This document shows, in pieces, positions 47,129-55,848 of a DNA stretch of 64,000 nucleotides. The position numbers and the translations under genes are program-made. Position 1 is the stretch's first letter. Each line of letters opens with the position of its first letter. The stretch comes from Streptacidiphilus fuscans (GTDB lineage: Bacteria; Actinomycetota; Actinomycetes; Streptomycetales; Streptomycetaceae), in contig NZ_JADPRT010000004.1 in the NCBI RefSeq assembly GCF_015690355.1, positions 124,001 to 188,000 on the forward strand, written 5' to 3'. The notes beneath the pieces are model-generated. The model ran no database searches. It was not told the origin of the DNA and saw only the letters and a program-made list of their open reading frames with translations.

Positions 47129-48268
47129 TCACGCCTGCTGGCTCTGGTGCGTCCGCTCCCACAGGATCAGGCCGACGAGCAGGGCGGCCGTCACCGCCAG
47201 GCCCGCGCAGCCCCCGGACCAGCGCAGCGCGGGCACGCCCGCCGCGAGCACCACGACCGCGGCCGCCAGGCGCGGCACCGGCCAGCGTCCGGCCAAGGTC
47301 CAGTGGAAGTAGGCCAGTCCACCGAGGTACAGGGCGGTCCCGAGCGGCAGCATCGCGGCGGGCAGGCCGTGCAGCGGCTCAGTGAACGCGTCGATCGCCT
47401 CCTGCATGCCGACCGCCGAGACGGCGATGCCGAAGACGACGAACAGGTACGCGTAACCGAAGGAGAGGACCGCCACCCGGGGGCGCCGCTGCGCCGGGAC
47501 CCGTTCCAGCAGGGCCAGGCTGTCCTCCTCCTCGCGGTCGAAGTAGAGCCACCACATCGCCGCGCTGGCGGCCAGCGCCAGCAGCGCGCCCACCAGCACC
47601 GCCGTCAGCCGGTCCTCGTGCGTCGCCGCCGCGCCGACCTCGGCGACCGACTCGCCGAGCACGATGATCACGGCCAGCCCGTGCCGTTCCACGAAGTGCC
47701 CGACACCCACGCTGAACCCGCCGACGCCGCTGTGGAACGGGGTCATCCACTCGATCGCCACGGCGACCGCCCACACCCACGCGCGCTCGTGCGCGGGCAC
47801 CGCTCCGGCGGCGAGCACCACCAGCGCGCTGACGACGTTGATCGGTCCGATCCTGGTGATTCCGACATGCCCGGAGGTGCCCAGGAAGCCGAAGGTGTGC
47901 ACCAGCACCACGACGAGGTACGCCGCGCCGAAGACCAGCCCCCACGGGCCCGGTTCGGCCGCGCGCGGCACGGCCATGGACATCACGAAGAACCCGGCCG
48001 TGCCGAGCAGGAGCAGCAGGCGCGGGCCGGTCCGCTCCAGGTCGAGCGCGTTGGTCAGCCAGGCGTAGCCTCCGTACATCCACCAGATCAGCGCCAGCAG
48101 CAGCGCCGAGCGGGCCAGCCCGAGGAGGTCGGGGTGGGCGGCGAGCAGCCCGGCGATCTGGGTGATGGTGAAGACGAAGACCAGGTCGAAGAAGAGCTCC
48201 AGCGGACGCACCGACTCCGCCGGGGCCGCTGTTCCCTCGCGCGCCCTCCCGGTGGAGCCGTCGCTCAC
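47129..48268 (-). CDS. low temperature requirement protein A (LtrA) family membrane protein
   Basis: The product is 379 residues. The family start VRPLELFFDLVFVFTITQIA is exact, with about nine membrane helices following, and VERHGLAVIIVLGESV in the middle, another LtrA mark. LtrA was named in Listeria for growth in the cold, but its activity is unknown. The stop of the upstream CGNR gene overlaps its start by four bases, so the two are translated together. Confidence 0.9.
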   Translation of the reverse strand: MSDGSTGRAREGTAAPAESVRPLELFFDLVFVFTITQIAGLLAAHPDLLGLARSALLLALIWWMYGGYAWLTNALDLERTGPRLLLLLGTAGFFVMSMAVPRAAEPGPWGLVFGAAYLVVVLVHTFGFLGTSGHVGITRIGPINVVSALVVLAAGAVPAHERAWVWAVAVAIEWMTPFHSGVGGFSVGVGHFVERHGLAVIIVLGESVAEVGAAATHEDRLTAVLVGALLALAASAAMWWLYFDREEEDSLALLERVPAQRRPRVAVLSFGYAYLFVVFGIAVSAVGMQEAIDAFTEPLHGLPAAMLPLGTALYLGGLAYFHWTLAGRWPVPRLAAAVVVLAAGVPALRWSGGCAGLAVTAALLVGLILWERTHQSQQA

Positions 48269-48915
48269 GTCCTGACGCCGACGCCGGGCGTCTCCTGCGT
48301 CGTCACGGCCGAGGCCGAGGCCGAAGCCGCGTCCCGTGCGGAGCCGAGTTCTGCCTCCGGCGGGGGAGCGACGCGCTGCCGTGCGCGGTAGGCGGCCACG
48401 TGCAGGCGGTTGCCGCAGGTGCGGCTGTCGCAGTAGCGGCGCGAGCGGTTGCGGGAGAGGTCGACGAAGACCCGGACGCAGTCGGGGGCCTCGCAGCGGC
48501 GCAGCCGCTCGCGTTCGCCCGCGACGAGGACCAGCGACAGCGCGATCCCGGACTCGGCGGCCACGCGGTCGGCCAGCGCCGCGCCGGGGGCGAAGTAGTG
48601 CATGTGCCAGTCGTGACCGTCGTGGTCGGTCAGTCGGGGGGTGGTGCCGGCCCGGGCGATCAGGCCGTTGAGCAGCTCGGCCGCCTCCTGGACGGTCGCG
48701 GCACCCAGCACCTCCCAGAAGCGTGCGCGCAGCAGGCGGATCGCGTCGAGGTCGGCGGCGGTCAGCCGTCCCACGTCGCTCAGTTCACGATTGGCCACGA
48801 AGCCGCGCAGGGCGGGGAGGTCCGGCAGTGCCTCCTGGCCGCAGGCCTCGGGGGAAGTGTTGAGCAGCTCGACCAGTGCGTCGAGCGCGCATTCGGTGTC
48901 GTGGGTGATCAGCAC
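48265..48915 (-). CDS. CGNR zinc-finger (ABATE domain) regulator
   Basis: The product is 216 residues. The N-terminal ABATE domain is helical; the C-terminal zinc finger is C-x4-C-x(about 17)-C-x4-C, as in CEAPDCVRVFVDLSRNRSRR (part) and YCDSRTCGNRLHVAAYRAR, giving the C-G-N-R name. Such proteins are stress-related transcription regulators. The tail is Ala/Ser-rich. Overlap with ltrA suggests they share a promoter, and LtrA may be under its control. Confidence 0.9.
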   Translation of the reverse strand: MLITHDTECALDALVELLNTSPEACGQEALPDLPALRGFVANRELSDVGRLTAADLDAIRLLRARFWEVLGAATVQEAAELLNGLIARAGTTPRLTDHDGHDWHMHYFAPGAALADRVAAESGIALSLVLVAGERERLRRCEAPDCVRVFVDLSRNRSRRYCDSRTCGNRLHVAAYRARQRVAPPPEAELGSARDAASASASAVTTQETPGVGVRT

Positions 48916-49109
48916 GGCGGGGCTCCTGGCTCTCCGTGGCCCGACGGTTCGGCCGCGTGGTTGGGGCCGACTGGTTGGCGAGGACTCTACCGTTCGTGAC
49001 GCGTCAAGGTCATGACGACACCATTGCCGGTGCTGACATGCCCGGACGGGCTGGTGACGCGCGTCGACACAAGGGACGACCGGCGGGTACAGGACCTGGA
49101 AAAGCCGCA

Positions 49110-49144
49110 GCGGCCCGGCGATGGGGTCTCCATCACCGGGCCGC
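49110..49144. terminator. terminator downstream of ssgB
   Basis: GCGGCCCGG-C-GATGG pairs with CCATC-A-CCGGGCCGC, leaving a short loop. It is 85 bases after the ancestral ssgB stop on the minus strand; the frameshifted reading frame would run through it. Confidence 0.75.
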
Positions 49145-49228
49145 AGCGACGTGCCGTGCTGCGCCGCGTGCCCCCGAGTAGCACGCTTGCGCTTGTAGGT
49201 GCTGCGCTGTGCGAGGTCAGCGCATGGT

Positions 49229-49643
49229 CTAGCTCTCGGCCAGGATGTGGCTCAACTCCCTGTCGAGGTCGAAGTGCCGGTGCTCGGTCCCCGGGGGGGA
49301 CCGCGGCGTCGGTTCGCTTGAGGAAGGACTCCAGCGCACGCGCCGGGGCTTCCAGCAGGGCTTCTCCCTCGGGAGAGCTCAACGCGATGCAGACGACTCC
49401 TTGTCCGTGGCTGCGTGAGGGCCAGACACGGACATCGCCGGTCCCGGTCGGCCGGTGCAGCCCCTCCGCGAGGAGGTCGCGGGCGAACACCCAGTCGACG
49501 GTCTCGTCGGCGCCCGTGTGGAAGGTGGCGTGCACGGCATAGGGGTCGGCCGTGTCGTAGCGAAGCCCCGCCGGAACGGGGAGAGAAGACTCGCTCGACA
49601 CGATGAGGCGCAGGTGCAGCTCGCAGCTGACCGTGGTGTTCAT
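49229..49643 (-). pseudogene. ssgB: ssgB (SsgA-like sporulation/cell-division protein), one-base frameshift
   Basis: ATG 49643 opens MNTTVSCELHLRLIV, and the body (GLRYDTADPYAVHATFH, GDVRVWPSRSHGQGVVCIAL) is the sequence of streptomycete SsgB, which places FtsZ for sporulation septa. At the run of 7 G and 4 C (49289-49299, + strand) one extra base moves the frame. Dropping a base restores TEHRHFDLDRELSHILAES and TAG at 49229-49231, the known 137-residue length. As given, translation instead runs another about 100 residues of non-family sequence to 48987. A sequencing error in the homopolymer is the first explanation; a real lesion or slippage is the second. Confidence 0.9.
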
Positions 49644-49754
49644 AAGCGCCAAGGCCTTTCGCTCAGTGTGCGCTCGGGGATCGCACGTCGGCGAACGGAC
49701 CATCCCACCGTTAGGCCCGGTGTAAACCCCTCTGTCCGGATTAGTGCGCTCCGG

Positions 49755-49760
49755 ATACCC
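49755..49760 (-). promoter_or_regulatory. possible stress-sigma -10 element for ssgB
   Basis: GGGTAT on the minus strand (the reverse of ATACCC at 49755-49760) matches the -10 of SigB/SigH-type promoters in Streptomyces, and ssgB in S. coelicolor is known to be SigH-dependent. The site is about 112 bases from ATG 49643. A good GTTT-type -35 is not visible at the usual spacing, so this is weak. The rest of the 49644-49952 gap shows no gene. Confidence 0.35.
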
Positions 49761-49952
49761 CATCTGGCGCAGTTGTCACAGGCGTCACAGGAGTCACACG
49801 AAGCGGCTGGTGGGAGCCGTTTCGCGGTTCGTCCAGGGACAGTTTTCGGCCAGCTTTCGGCCGACGGGCACAGCTGTGGCCGCGCCCCGGCGCAACGGGC
49901 CGGAGCGGTGCCGGAGCAGGGGTCGGCATGCGGTAGTGTTTTCCCTGCACCC

Positions 49953-50024
49953 GGGCGATTAGCTCAGTGGGAGAGCGCTTCGTTCACACCGAAGAGGCCA
50001 CTGGTTCGAACCCAGTATCGCCCA
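49953..50024 (+). tRNA. tRNA-Val(CAC), copy 1
   Basis: Acceptor GGGCGAT/ATCGCCC, anticodon stem CTTCG/CGAAG around TTCACAC (anticodon CAC), T loop TTCGAAC and A73; CCA not encoded. TAGTGTTTT at about 49934 is the likely -10. Confidence 0.95.
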
Positions 50025-50031
50025 CCCCGGA

Positions 50032-50068
50032 CCGAAGGCCCGCAGGTCGACGACCTGCGGGCCTTCGG
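50032..50068 (+). terminator. terminator after tRNA-Val copy 1
   Basis: CCGAAGGCCCGCAGGTC and GACCTGCGGGCCTTCGG pair perfectly around GAC, eight bases after the tRNA. Confidence 0.88.
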
Positions 50069-50128
50069 CGTGTCCCGGTCAGAGCAGTGCTGTGTCGGGG
50101 AGCCCGATGTCAGGGAAGACGAGGGCCG

Positions 50129-50566
50129 TCAGCTGAACGGGACCGCGTCCGCGTCGGCGATCACCGCGCCGGCCGCCGCCAGCTCGTCCTCCGTCTGCCG
50201 CGCCGCCTCGGGCTTGAACCCCTCATGGGCGCCCGAGGCGAGCACCACGCGGTAGCCGCGTCCGAGCGCCGCCGTCACCGTGGCCGAGACGGCGTGCTCG
50301 CTCCAGACTCCGGCGACCACCAGCCGCGTGCCCGGAGGCAACGCCTCGGTGAGGGCGCTGCCGAGGAAGGCGTTCTCGTCGGTGCGGTCGACCACCGCCT
50401 CCCCGCGCCAGGAGCCGAACAGCAACTGCTGGTCGTCGCTGCGTACGTGGACGACGGGCGCGCCCGCGTTTCTGGCCCGACTGAGCAGTGCGCGCAGGGA
50501 CGCGGCGACGGAGGGGGTGAGCAGCATGTCGCGTTGGACGTCGATGAGCAGCAGTGCGGTGGCCAT
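50129..50566 (-). CDS. isochorismatase-like protein with degenerate active site
   Basis: The product is 145 residues, at the short end for the family. The fold is clear: ATALLLIDVQRDM supplies Asp9, and LVVAGVWSEHAVSATVTAAL is the nucleophile loop. The family triad is Asp-Lys-Cys; here the Lys position is Arg61 (VVDRTDENAF) and the Cys position is Ala92 (SEHAV). It is therefore unlikely to be an active hydrolase, though the fold and Asp remain. Known catalytically dead relatives exist in which the protein binds rather than cleaves. It lies between the two tRNA-Val(CAC) genes, on the opposite strand. Confidence 0.85.
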   Translation of the reverse strand: MATALLLIDVQRDMLLTPSVAASLRALLSRARNAGAPVVHVRSDDQQLLFGSWRGEAVVDRTDENAFLGSALTEALPPGTRLVVAGVWSEHAVSATVTAALGRGYRVVLASGAHEGFKPEAARQTEDELAAAGAVIADADAVPFS

Positions 50567-50673
50567 ACGACCAAGTTAGCACTGGTGTTCGAATCGTTCG
50601 AGTCGAACGGCGAGGGTACGGGGTATGCATTTCTGGCATCGGCCCAGGCAGTGCTAATGTTCTCTGCGTGCCC

Positions 50674-50745
50674 GGGCGATTAGCTCAGTGGGAGAGCGCT
50701 TCGTTCACACCGAAGAGGTCACTGGTTCGAACCCAGTATCGCCCA
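50674..50745 (+). tRNA. tRNA-Val(CAC), copy 2
   Basis: Identical to the copy at 49953 but for one base in the variable loop (T for C). TAATGTT at about 50655 is the likely -10. Both copies are preceded by a short CCCGGGCGATT junction, a sign of a local duplication. Confidence 0.95.
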
Positions 50746-50758
50746 CCCGTGCAGGACT

Positions 50759-50786
50759 TGAAGGCCCCTCAGTTGAGGGGCCTTCA
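50759..50786 (+). terminator. terminator after tRNA-Val copy 2
   Basis: TGAAGGCCCCTCA and TGAGGGGCCTTCA form a 13-bp perfect stem with a two-base loop, 13 bases after the tRNA. Confidence 0.85.
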
Positions 50787-50827
50787 GTCGTTTCCGCTCC
50801 TCTTCGTCAGGCTCACGTTCGTCAAGC

Positions 50828-51556
50828 TCACGCCGCCTGCTCCAGTGGGAGGCGCAGCGGCCAGGCCGGGTCCACCGAGGCGGGCGTGCCGCTGCGCGAG
50901 AACCACTGTTCGAGTCCGCGTGCCTGTGCCGCGTGCCAGACGGCCTGGCGCAGATGCAGCTCCGCCGTCGTCAGCCCCTCCAGGCGGCCGTGGTGGCGAC
51001 GCGCTATGGCCCTGGTCAGCTCCATCGCCGCGGTGGCGTCGGCGCCGGCGTCGTGGGCGTCGGTCAGCGGGACGTCGTAGCTCGCGCACAGTGCGGTCAG
51101 CGTCCGGCGGCCCTTGCGGTAGCGGTCGAGATGCTTGTCCAGCACCCACGGGTCCAGCACCAACAGCGGTGTGCCGGAGAAGTAGTGACTGATCGTCAGA
51201 CTGCGGTGGCGGCGCAGCTCGCGGTCGAGGAGGGTGAGGTCGTAGGGGGCGTTCATCACCACCAACGGCCGTGCGGCGCGCGTGCTTTCGGCCAGGGCGC
51301 GCGCGATCTCCTCCACCACGACTCCCGGCGCCCGGCCGTGCTCGCGCGCCCAGGAGTCGGTCAGTCCGTGCACCGCCGTGGCCTGCGCGGGAATCGGCAG
51401 ACCCGGGTCGACGGCCCAGTCCAGCCGCCGTAGTTCGCCGCCCGGTGCGTCCTGCAGCACCAGGGAGGCTGTCACGATCCGGTCGCGTTCGACGTCGACG
51501 CCAGTGGTCTCGGTGTCGAAGGATGCGAGTGGGCCTTCGTGCCAGAGCGTCATCAC
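50828..51556 (-). CDS. DnaQ-like 3'-5' exonuclease
   Basis: The product is 242 residues. The DEDDh motifs are all visible: ASFDTETTGVDVERDRIV (motif I, D-x-E), NAPYDLTLLDRE (motif II, N-x2-x-D), and HDAGADATAAMEL with the final H-x4-D (motif III). It would remove nucleotides from 3' ends of DNA or RNA. It is a separate protein, not fused to a polymerase or UvrC-like domain, so it may work as a repair exonuclease. It is divergent from the DUF4365 gene with about 230 bases between starts. Confidence 0.92.
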   Translation of the reverse strand: MMTLWHEGPLASFDTETTGVDVERDRIVTASLVLQDAPGGELRRLDWAVDPGLPIPAQATAVHGLTDSWAREHGRAPGVVVEEIARALAESTRAARPLVVMNAPYDLTLLDRELRRHRSLTISHYFSGTPLLVLDPWVLDKHLDRYRKGRRTLTALCASYDVPLTDAHDAGADATAAMELTRAIARRHHGRLEGLTTAELHLRQAVWHAAQARGLEQWFSRSGTPASVDPAWPLRLPLEQAA

Positions 51557-51785
51557 CGTCCCCCTGTCTTCCCTCTCTCCGTCACCGCTCCGTCACTGTG
51601 ATCTCGACGGATGGCAGAAACGGTTCACACCTGGGTGATACCCGGTCACTTTCCGCATTCAATCCTCTTGTCGCAGATGTTCAGCTACTCCCTTGTTTCG
51701 CGCCATCCGGTCCGGGAAAGACCGAAGTTGACGGGGTGTCCGAAACGGGGCGGATCCGCCCGTCGTCTGGACCGGAGCGGTACCG

Positions 51786-52343
51786 ATGGCAACTACCTGG
51801 CCCGAACCGGCCGCGCCGGACGGGCGATCTCTTCGCGGCCAACTCGCCGTCACCTCCTGCATGGAGACGCTGCAGGTGGGGTATCTCCATGCCGTGGCCG
51901 CCGCTGCGGGCTGTGCCCTCGCCTCACCCTTCCCGGACAACGGGATCGACTGGCATCTCAGCCACGGCAGTTCCGCCCACCTGGTCGACGACGAGGTCAC
52001 CATCAAGGTCCAGCTCAAATGCACCGCGCAGATCCCGCCGAACCCGGCCGGACCGCACTTCAGCTTCACCCTCGACAACGACCACCTGCGCAAACTCGCC
52101 CACCCCCGGGTCGCCGTGCACAAGATCCTGGTGGTGATGCTGGCGCCCCGTCAGGTCGACCAGTGGCTGCTCGCCCGCCCGGACCGGCTGGAGCTGCGGC
52201 ACTGCTGCTACTGGGTCAACCTGGCGGGACATCCGATCACCGGCAGGCGGCGGACGAATGTCCGGATACCGACGGAGCAGGTCTTCGACGACCGCGCGCT
52301 GTGCGCCATCATGGCGCGTGTGGGGGCGGGCGACCGGCCGTGA
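51786..52343 (+). CDS. DUF4365 family protein (PD-(D/E)xK nuclease-like fold)
   Basis: The product is 185 residues from ATG 51786. Family features: CMETLQVGYLHAVAAAAG at the front, NGIDWHLSH with the Asp, and VTIKVQLKCTAQIP, giving a D...E-x-Q-x-K arrangement, the catalytic layout of PD-(D/E)xK nucleases. KILVVMLAPRQVDQWLL is the later strand-helix element. If active it would cut nucleic acid; homologues occur in defence and mobile contexts as well as in chromosomes. It is 44 bases before the unknown 434-residue gene on the same strand. Confidence 0.75.
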   Translation: MATTWPEPAAPDGRSLRGQLAVTSCMETLQVGYLHAVAAAAGCALASPFPDNGIDWHLSHGSSAHLVDDEVTIKVQLKCTAQIPPNPAGPHFSFTLDNDHLRKLAHPRVAVHKILVVMLAPRQVDQWLLARPDRLELRHCCYWVNLAGHPITGRRRTNVRIPTEQVFDDRALCAIMARVGAGDRP

Positions 52344-52386
52344 TCATCCCGATTCACGGGCACTCCACCGGCTCGGGAGGGCACGC

Positions 52387-53691
52387 GTGACAGCCAGGCG
52401 GCAGGACACCCAGGCAGATTCCGTGACTCCCGTGGCCCGCGCCGCCGTGCGAGCCCGGGGCGGACGCACCCTGCTGCCTCCTGCCGAACCCGATCTGCCC
52501 GACCCCGGACGGGTCGACCCCGCCGTGCTCACCACCCTGCTCGCCCGGCACGGTTGGATCCGCAAGGGCGGCGCGCAGGGCCGCTACAGCCGCTGGGCCG
52601 CGCCCGACGACCTGGAGCCGGACACCAGCCTGCTGGTCCCCGGCGACCGTCACTTCGACGACAGCCTCGACCTGATCGAGGAGGCCGTGCTCACCCTCGC
52701 CCGCTCCGGCGTCCCGTCGGCCCGCGCCATCCTGGCCGCGCTGCTGGTTCCCGGCGACGAGATCCACTGGCGACGCGAGGTCCCCGGCGTCGGCGGAGCG
52801 GTGGCCTGGGGCGCAGAGGCCGAACTGCGCTCGGCCGCCGCCGCCATGCTCGCGGCGGCGGCCAAGGCCGGGCAGGCGCGCGCGGCGTACTTCGGCGCGC
52901 GACTGGACGCCTACGCCGCCGAGTACGTCGACCGGGTCCTGGTCGTCGCGCCCGGCACCGGCGCCGGGCTGCTCACCGCCTACAGCCCCGCGCCCGCCGA
53001 CCGGCTCACCACGACCACCCTGGTCCGCGCGCTGGAGACGCTGCGGGACGCGATCGACCTGCAGCGGGCCACCGGCCAGACCGACGCGTTCGACAACGGC
53101 GTCCGGCTCGGGCTCAGCCGGGAGTTGGTCGGCTCGGTCGCCCACCTGGTGCGCGGCAGCGAGGGCGCGCAGGTCGGCCTGCACTGGTCGGCGCAGGTCG
53201 GCGTGCCGCACGGATTCGGCAACCGGCGTCTCGTCGTCGACTTCTCGCCGGGCGACCTGCCGGCCCTGGAGGCGGCGGCGGCCCGGCTCGAACGCAGCGA
53301 GCCGGCCGTCGACGTCGCCCTGACCGGCGCCGTGGTCCGGCTCAAGCGGGCGGTGCCGGGAGCGGAGGGCGTGGTCCGGCTGCGGGTGCTGAGCGGCGCG
53401 GACGTCGAGGAGGTCCGGGTCCGCCTCGGCGACCGCGACTACCGCACCGCCGTGACCGCCCATCTGGAGGGCGCTCCCGTCCGGTTGCGCGGCCTGTTGG
53501 AGCGCAAGGGCGGCTTCCGCAAGATCACGGGCGCCCGTGACGTCGCCATCGTCGAACTCGACGAGGCCGAACGTGACCGCCTGGCGAAGACGCTGCGCCT
53601 GGGCGGCGCGGCCGAGGACGGCTCGGACGACGGAGCCGACGACAGCTCGGACGAGGGCACGGACGACAGCTCGGACGGCGACGCGGGATGA
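52387..53691 (+). CDS. unknown protein paired with the DUF4365 gene
   Basis: The product is 434 residues from GTG 52387, behind GGGAGGG. It has no domain I recognise. Regions: a polar N-terminus; ARHGWIRKGGAQGRYSRWA (residues about 50-70); a helical middle; a beta-rich part with repeated hydrophobic-charged strands (RLVVDFSPGDLP, VALTGAVVRLKRAVPG); and a conserved-looking end RLRGLLERKGGFRKITGARD (about 365-385). The last 25 residues are an Asp/Ser tail (EDGSDDGADDSSDEGTDD). It may act with the DUF4365 protein, with thrS downstream as a bystander. Confidence 0.75.
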   Translation: MTARRQDTQADSVTPVARAAVRARGGRTLLPPAEPDLPDPGRVDPAVLTTLLARHGWIRKGGAQGRYSRWAAPDDLEPDTSLLVPGDRHFDDSLDLIEEAVLTLARSGVPSARAILAALLVPGDEIHWRREVPGVGGAVAWGAEAELRSAAAAMLAAAAKAGQARAAYFGARLDAYAAEYVDRVLVVAPGTGAGLLTAYSPAPADRLTTTTLVRALETLRDAIDLQRATGQTDAFDNGVRLGLSRELVGSVAHLVRGSEGAQVGLHWSAQVGVPHGFGNRRLVVDFSPGDLPALEAAAARLERSEPAVDVALTGAVVRLKRAVPGAEGVVRLRVLSGADVEEVRVRLGDRDYRTAVTAHLEGAPVRLRGLLERKGGFRKITGARDVAIVELDEAERDRLAKTLRLGGAAEDGSDDGADDSSDEGTDDSSDGDAG

Positions 53692-53795
53692 GCCGGGGCT
53701 GATCCCTGCACGAGGGCGTCCACCGGGTCGGTACCATCGTGATCGCAGCGCACACCGCTGCCCTTCCACGAGGAACCGAGAGTCAGGAGAGTCCG

Positions 53796-55772
53796 GTGTC
53801 GGACGTCCGTGTGATCATCAATCGCGAACCCGACCGGGAAGACCGCGTGGTGACGACGGGCACGACGGCCGCCGAGCTCTTCCCGGGGGAGCGCGCCGTC
53901 ATCGCCGCCAAGGTCGGCGGGGAGCTCAAGGACCTCACCTACGTGCTGGTCGACGGCGACGAGGTCGAGCCGGTGGAGATCACCAGCGAGGACGGCCTCA
54001 ACATCCTGCGCCACTCCACCGCGCACGTCATGGCCCAGGCCGTCCAGGAGGTCTTCCCGGACGCCAAGCTCGGCATCGGCCCGCCCATCAAGGACGGCTT
54101 CTACTACGACTTCGACGTCGAGAAGCCGTTCACTCCCGAGGACCTCAAGGTCATCGAGAAGAAGATGCAGGAGATCCAGAAGCGCGGCCAGCGCTTCCAG
54201 CGCCGCGTGGTGACCGAGGACGCCGCCCGCGAGGAGCTCGCGAGCGAGCCGTACAAGCTGGAGCTGATCGGCCTCAAGGGCTCCGCCTCCTCCGAGGACG
54301 GCGCGGACGTCGAGGTGGGCGGCGGCGAGCTGACCATCTACGACAACCTGGACGCCAAGACCGGCGACCTGTGCTGGAAGGACCTCTGCCGCGGTCCGCA
54401 CCTGCCCAGCACCCGGCTGATCCCGGCCTTCAAGCTGATGCGCAACGCCGCGGCGTACTGGCGCGGCAGCGAGAAGAACCCGATGCTGCAGCGCATCTAC
54501 GGCACCGCCTGGCCGTCCAAGGACGAGCTGAAGGCGTACCTCGACTTCCTGGAGGAGGCCGAGAAGCGCGACCACCGCAAGCTCGGCTCCGAGCTGGACC
54601 TCTTCTCCATCCCGGAGCAGATCGGCTCCGGCCTCGCGGTCTTCCACCCCAAGGGCGGCATCATCCGCCGCGCCATGGAGGACTACTCGCGCAAGCGGCA
54701 CGAGCAGGCGGGCTACGAGTTCGTCTACACGCCGCACGCCACCAAGGGCACCCTGTTCGAGCAGTCGGGCCACCTGGACTGGTACGCCGACGGCATGTAC
54801 CCGCCCATGCAGCTCGACGAGGGCGTGGACTACTACCTCAAGCCCATGAACTGCCCGATGCACAACCTGATCTTCGACGCCCGCGGGCGCTCCTACCGGG
54901 AGCTGCCGCTGCGCCTGTTCGAGTTCGGCACGGTGTACCGGTACGAGAAGTCCGGCGTGGTCCACGGCCTGACCCGCGCCCGCGGTTTCACGCAGGACGA
55001 CGCGCACATCTACTGCACCAAGGAGCAGATGGCGGACGAGCTCGACTCGCTGCTGACCTTCGTGCTGGACCTGCTGCGCGACTACGGCCTGAACGACTTC
55101 TACCTGGAGCTCTCCACCAAGGACCCGGAGAAGTACATCGGGTCGGACGAGGTCTGGGAGGAGGCGACCGAGACGCTGCGCAAGGCCGCTGAGAAGCAGG
55201 GTCTCCCGCTGGTCCCGGACCCGGGCGGCGCGGCCTTCTACGGCCCGAAGATCTCCGTCCAGGCCAAGGACGCCATCGGCCGCACCTGGCAGATGTCGAC
55301 CATCCAGGTCGACTTCAACCTGCCCGAGCGGTTCGACCTGGAGTACACCTCGGCCGACGGCACGCGTCAGCGCCCGGTCATGATCCACCGCGCGCTCTTC
55401 GGCTCGATCGAGCGTTTCTTCGCGGTCCTGCTGGAGCACTACGCGGGCGCCATGCCGCCGTGGCTGGCCCCGGTCCAGGCGGTCGGCATCCCGATCGGCG
55501 ACGGCCACGTCGAGTACCTGCAGGAGTTCGCCAAGGAGGCCAAGGCCAAGGGCCTGCGCTTCGAGGTGGACGCCTCCGGCGACCGGATGCAGAAGAAGAT
55601 CCGCAACCACCAGAAGCAGAAGGTCCCGTTCATGGTCATCGTCGGCGACGAGGACATGGCCGCCGGCACCGTCTCCTTCCGGTACCGCGACGGCTCGCAG
55701 AAGAACGGCATCTCCCGCGAGGAGGCGCTGGCCGAACTGCTCGACGTCGTCGAGCGCCGCGTCCAGGTCTGA
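53796..55772 (+). CDS. thrS: threonyl-tRNA synthetase
   Basis: The product is 658 residues from GTG 53796, with CAGGAGA upstream; the frame is open 19 codons further but unconserved. An N-terminal TGS domain (about 1-65) precedes the editing domain with [13 protein letters not shown] (H-x3-H) and the class II catalytic domain: motif 2 [20 protein letters not shown], and the Cys of MNCPMHN as zinc ligand, as in all ThrRS. The C-terminal anticodon-binding domain ends the protein. No T-box leader was seen in the 104 bases before it. Confidence 0.97.
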   Translation: MSDVRVIINREPDREDRVVTTGTTAAELFPGERAVIAAKVGGELKDLTYVLVDGDEVEPVEITSEDGLNILRHSTAHVMAQAVQEVFPDAKLGIGPPIKDGFYYDFDVEKPFTPEDLKVIEKKMQEIQKRGQRFQRRVVTEDAAREELASEPYKLELIGLKGSASSEDGADVEVGGGELTIYDNLDAKTGDLCWKDLCRGPHLPSTRLIPAFKLMRNAAAYWRGSEKNPMLQRIYGTAWPSKDELKAYLDFLEEAEKRDHRKLGSELDLFSIPEQIGSGLAVFHPKGGIIRRAMEDYSRKRHEQAGYEFVYTPHATKGTLFEQSGHLDWYADGMYPPMQLDEGVDYYLKPMNCPMHNLIFDARGRSYRELPLRLFEFGTVYRYEKSGVVHGLTRARGFTQDDAHIYCTKEQMADELDSLLTFVLDLLRDYGLNDFYLELSTKDPEKYIGSDEVWEEATETLRKAAEKQGLPLVPDPGGAAFYGPKISVQAKDAIGRTWQMSTIQVDFNLPERFDLEYTSADGTRQRPVMIHRALFGSIERFFAVLLEHYAGAMPPWLAPVQAVGIPIGDGHVEYLQEFAKEAKAKGLRFEVDASGDRMQKKIRNHQKQKVPFMVIVGDEDMAAGTVSFRYRDGSQKNGISREEALAELLDVVERRVQV

Positions 55773-55848
55773 GGACCGCTGGAGCAGCGGGTATGGGTGT
55801 GGTGAGGGCGGTCCCGGCCGGGGCCGCCCTCCGCCTATGCTGATCAGC

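Noticed and set aside
48987..49763. A 258-residue SsgB with a novel C-terminal extension
   Set aside because: The extension has frame-shadow composition, and a one-base change restores the normal SsgB end and stop; a frameshift is the better reading.
53692..53795. A T-box leader for thrS
   Set aside because: No T-box sequence or specifier stem is visible, and the gap is too short.
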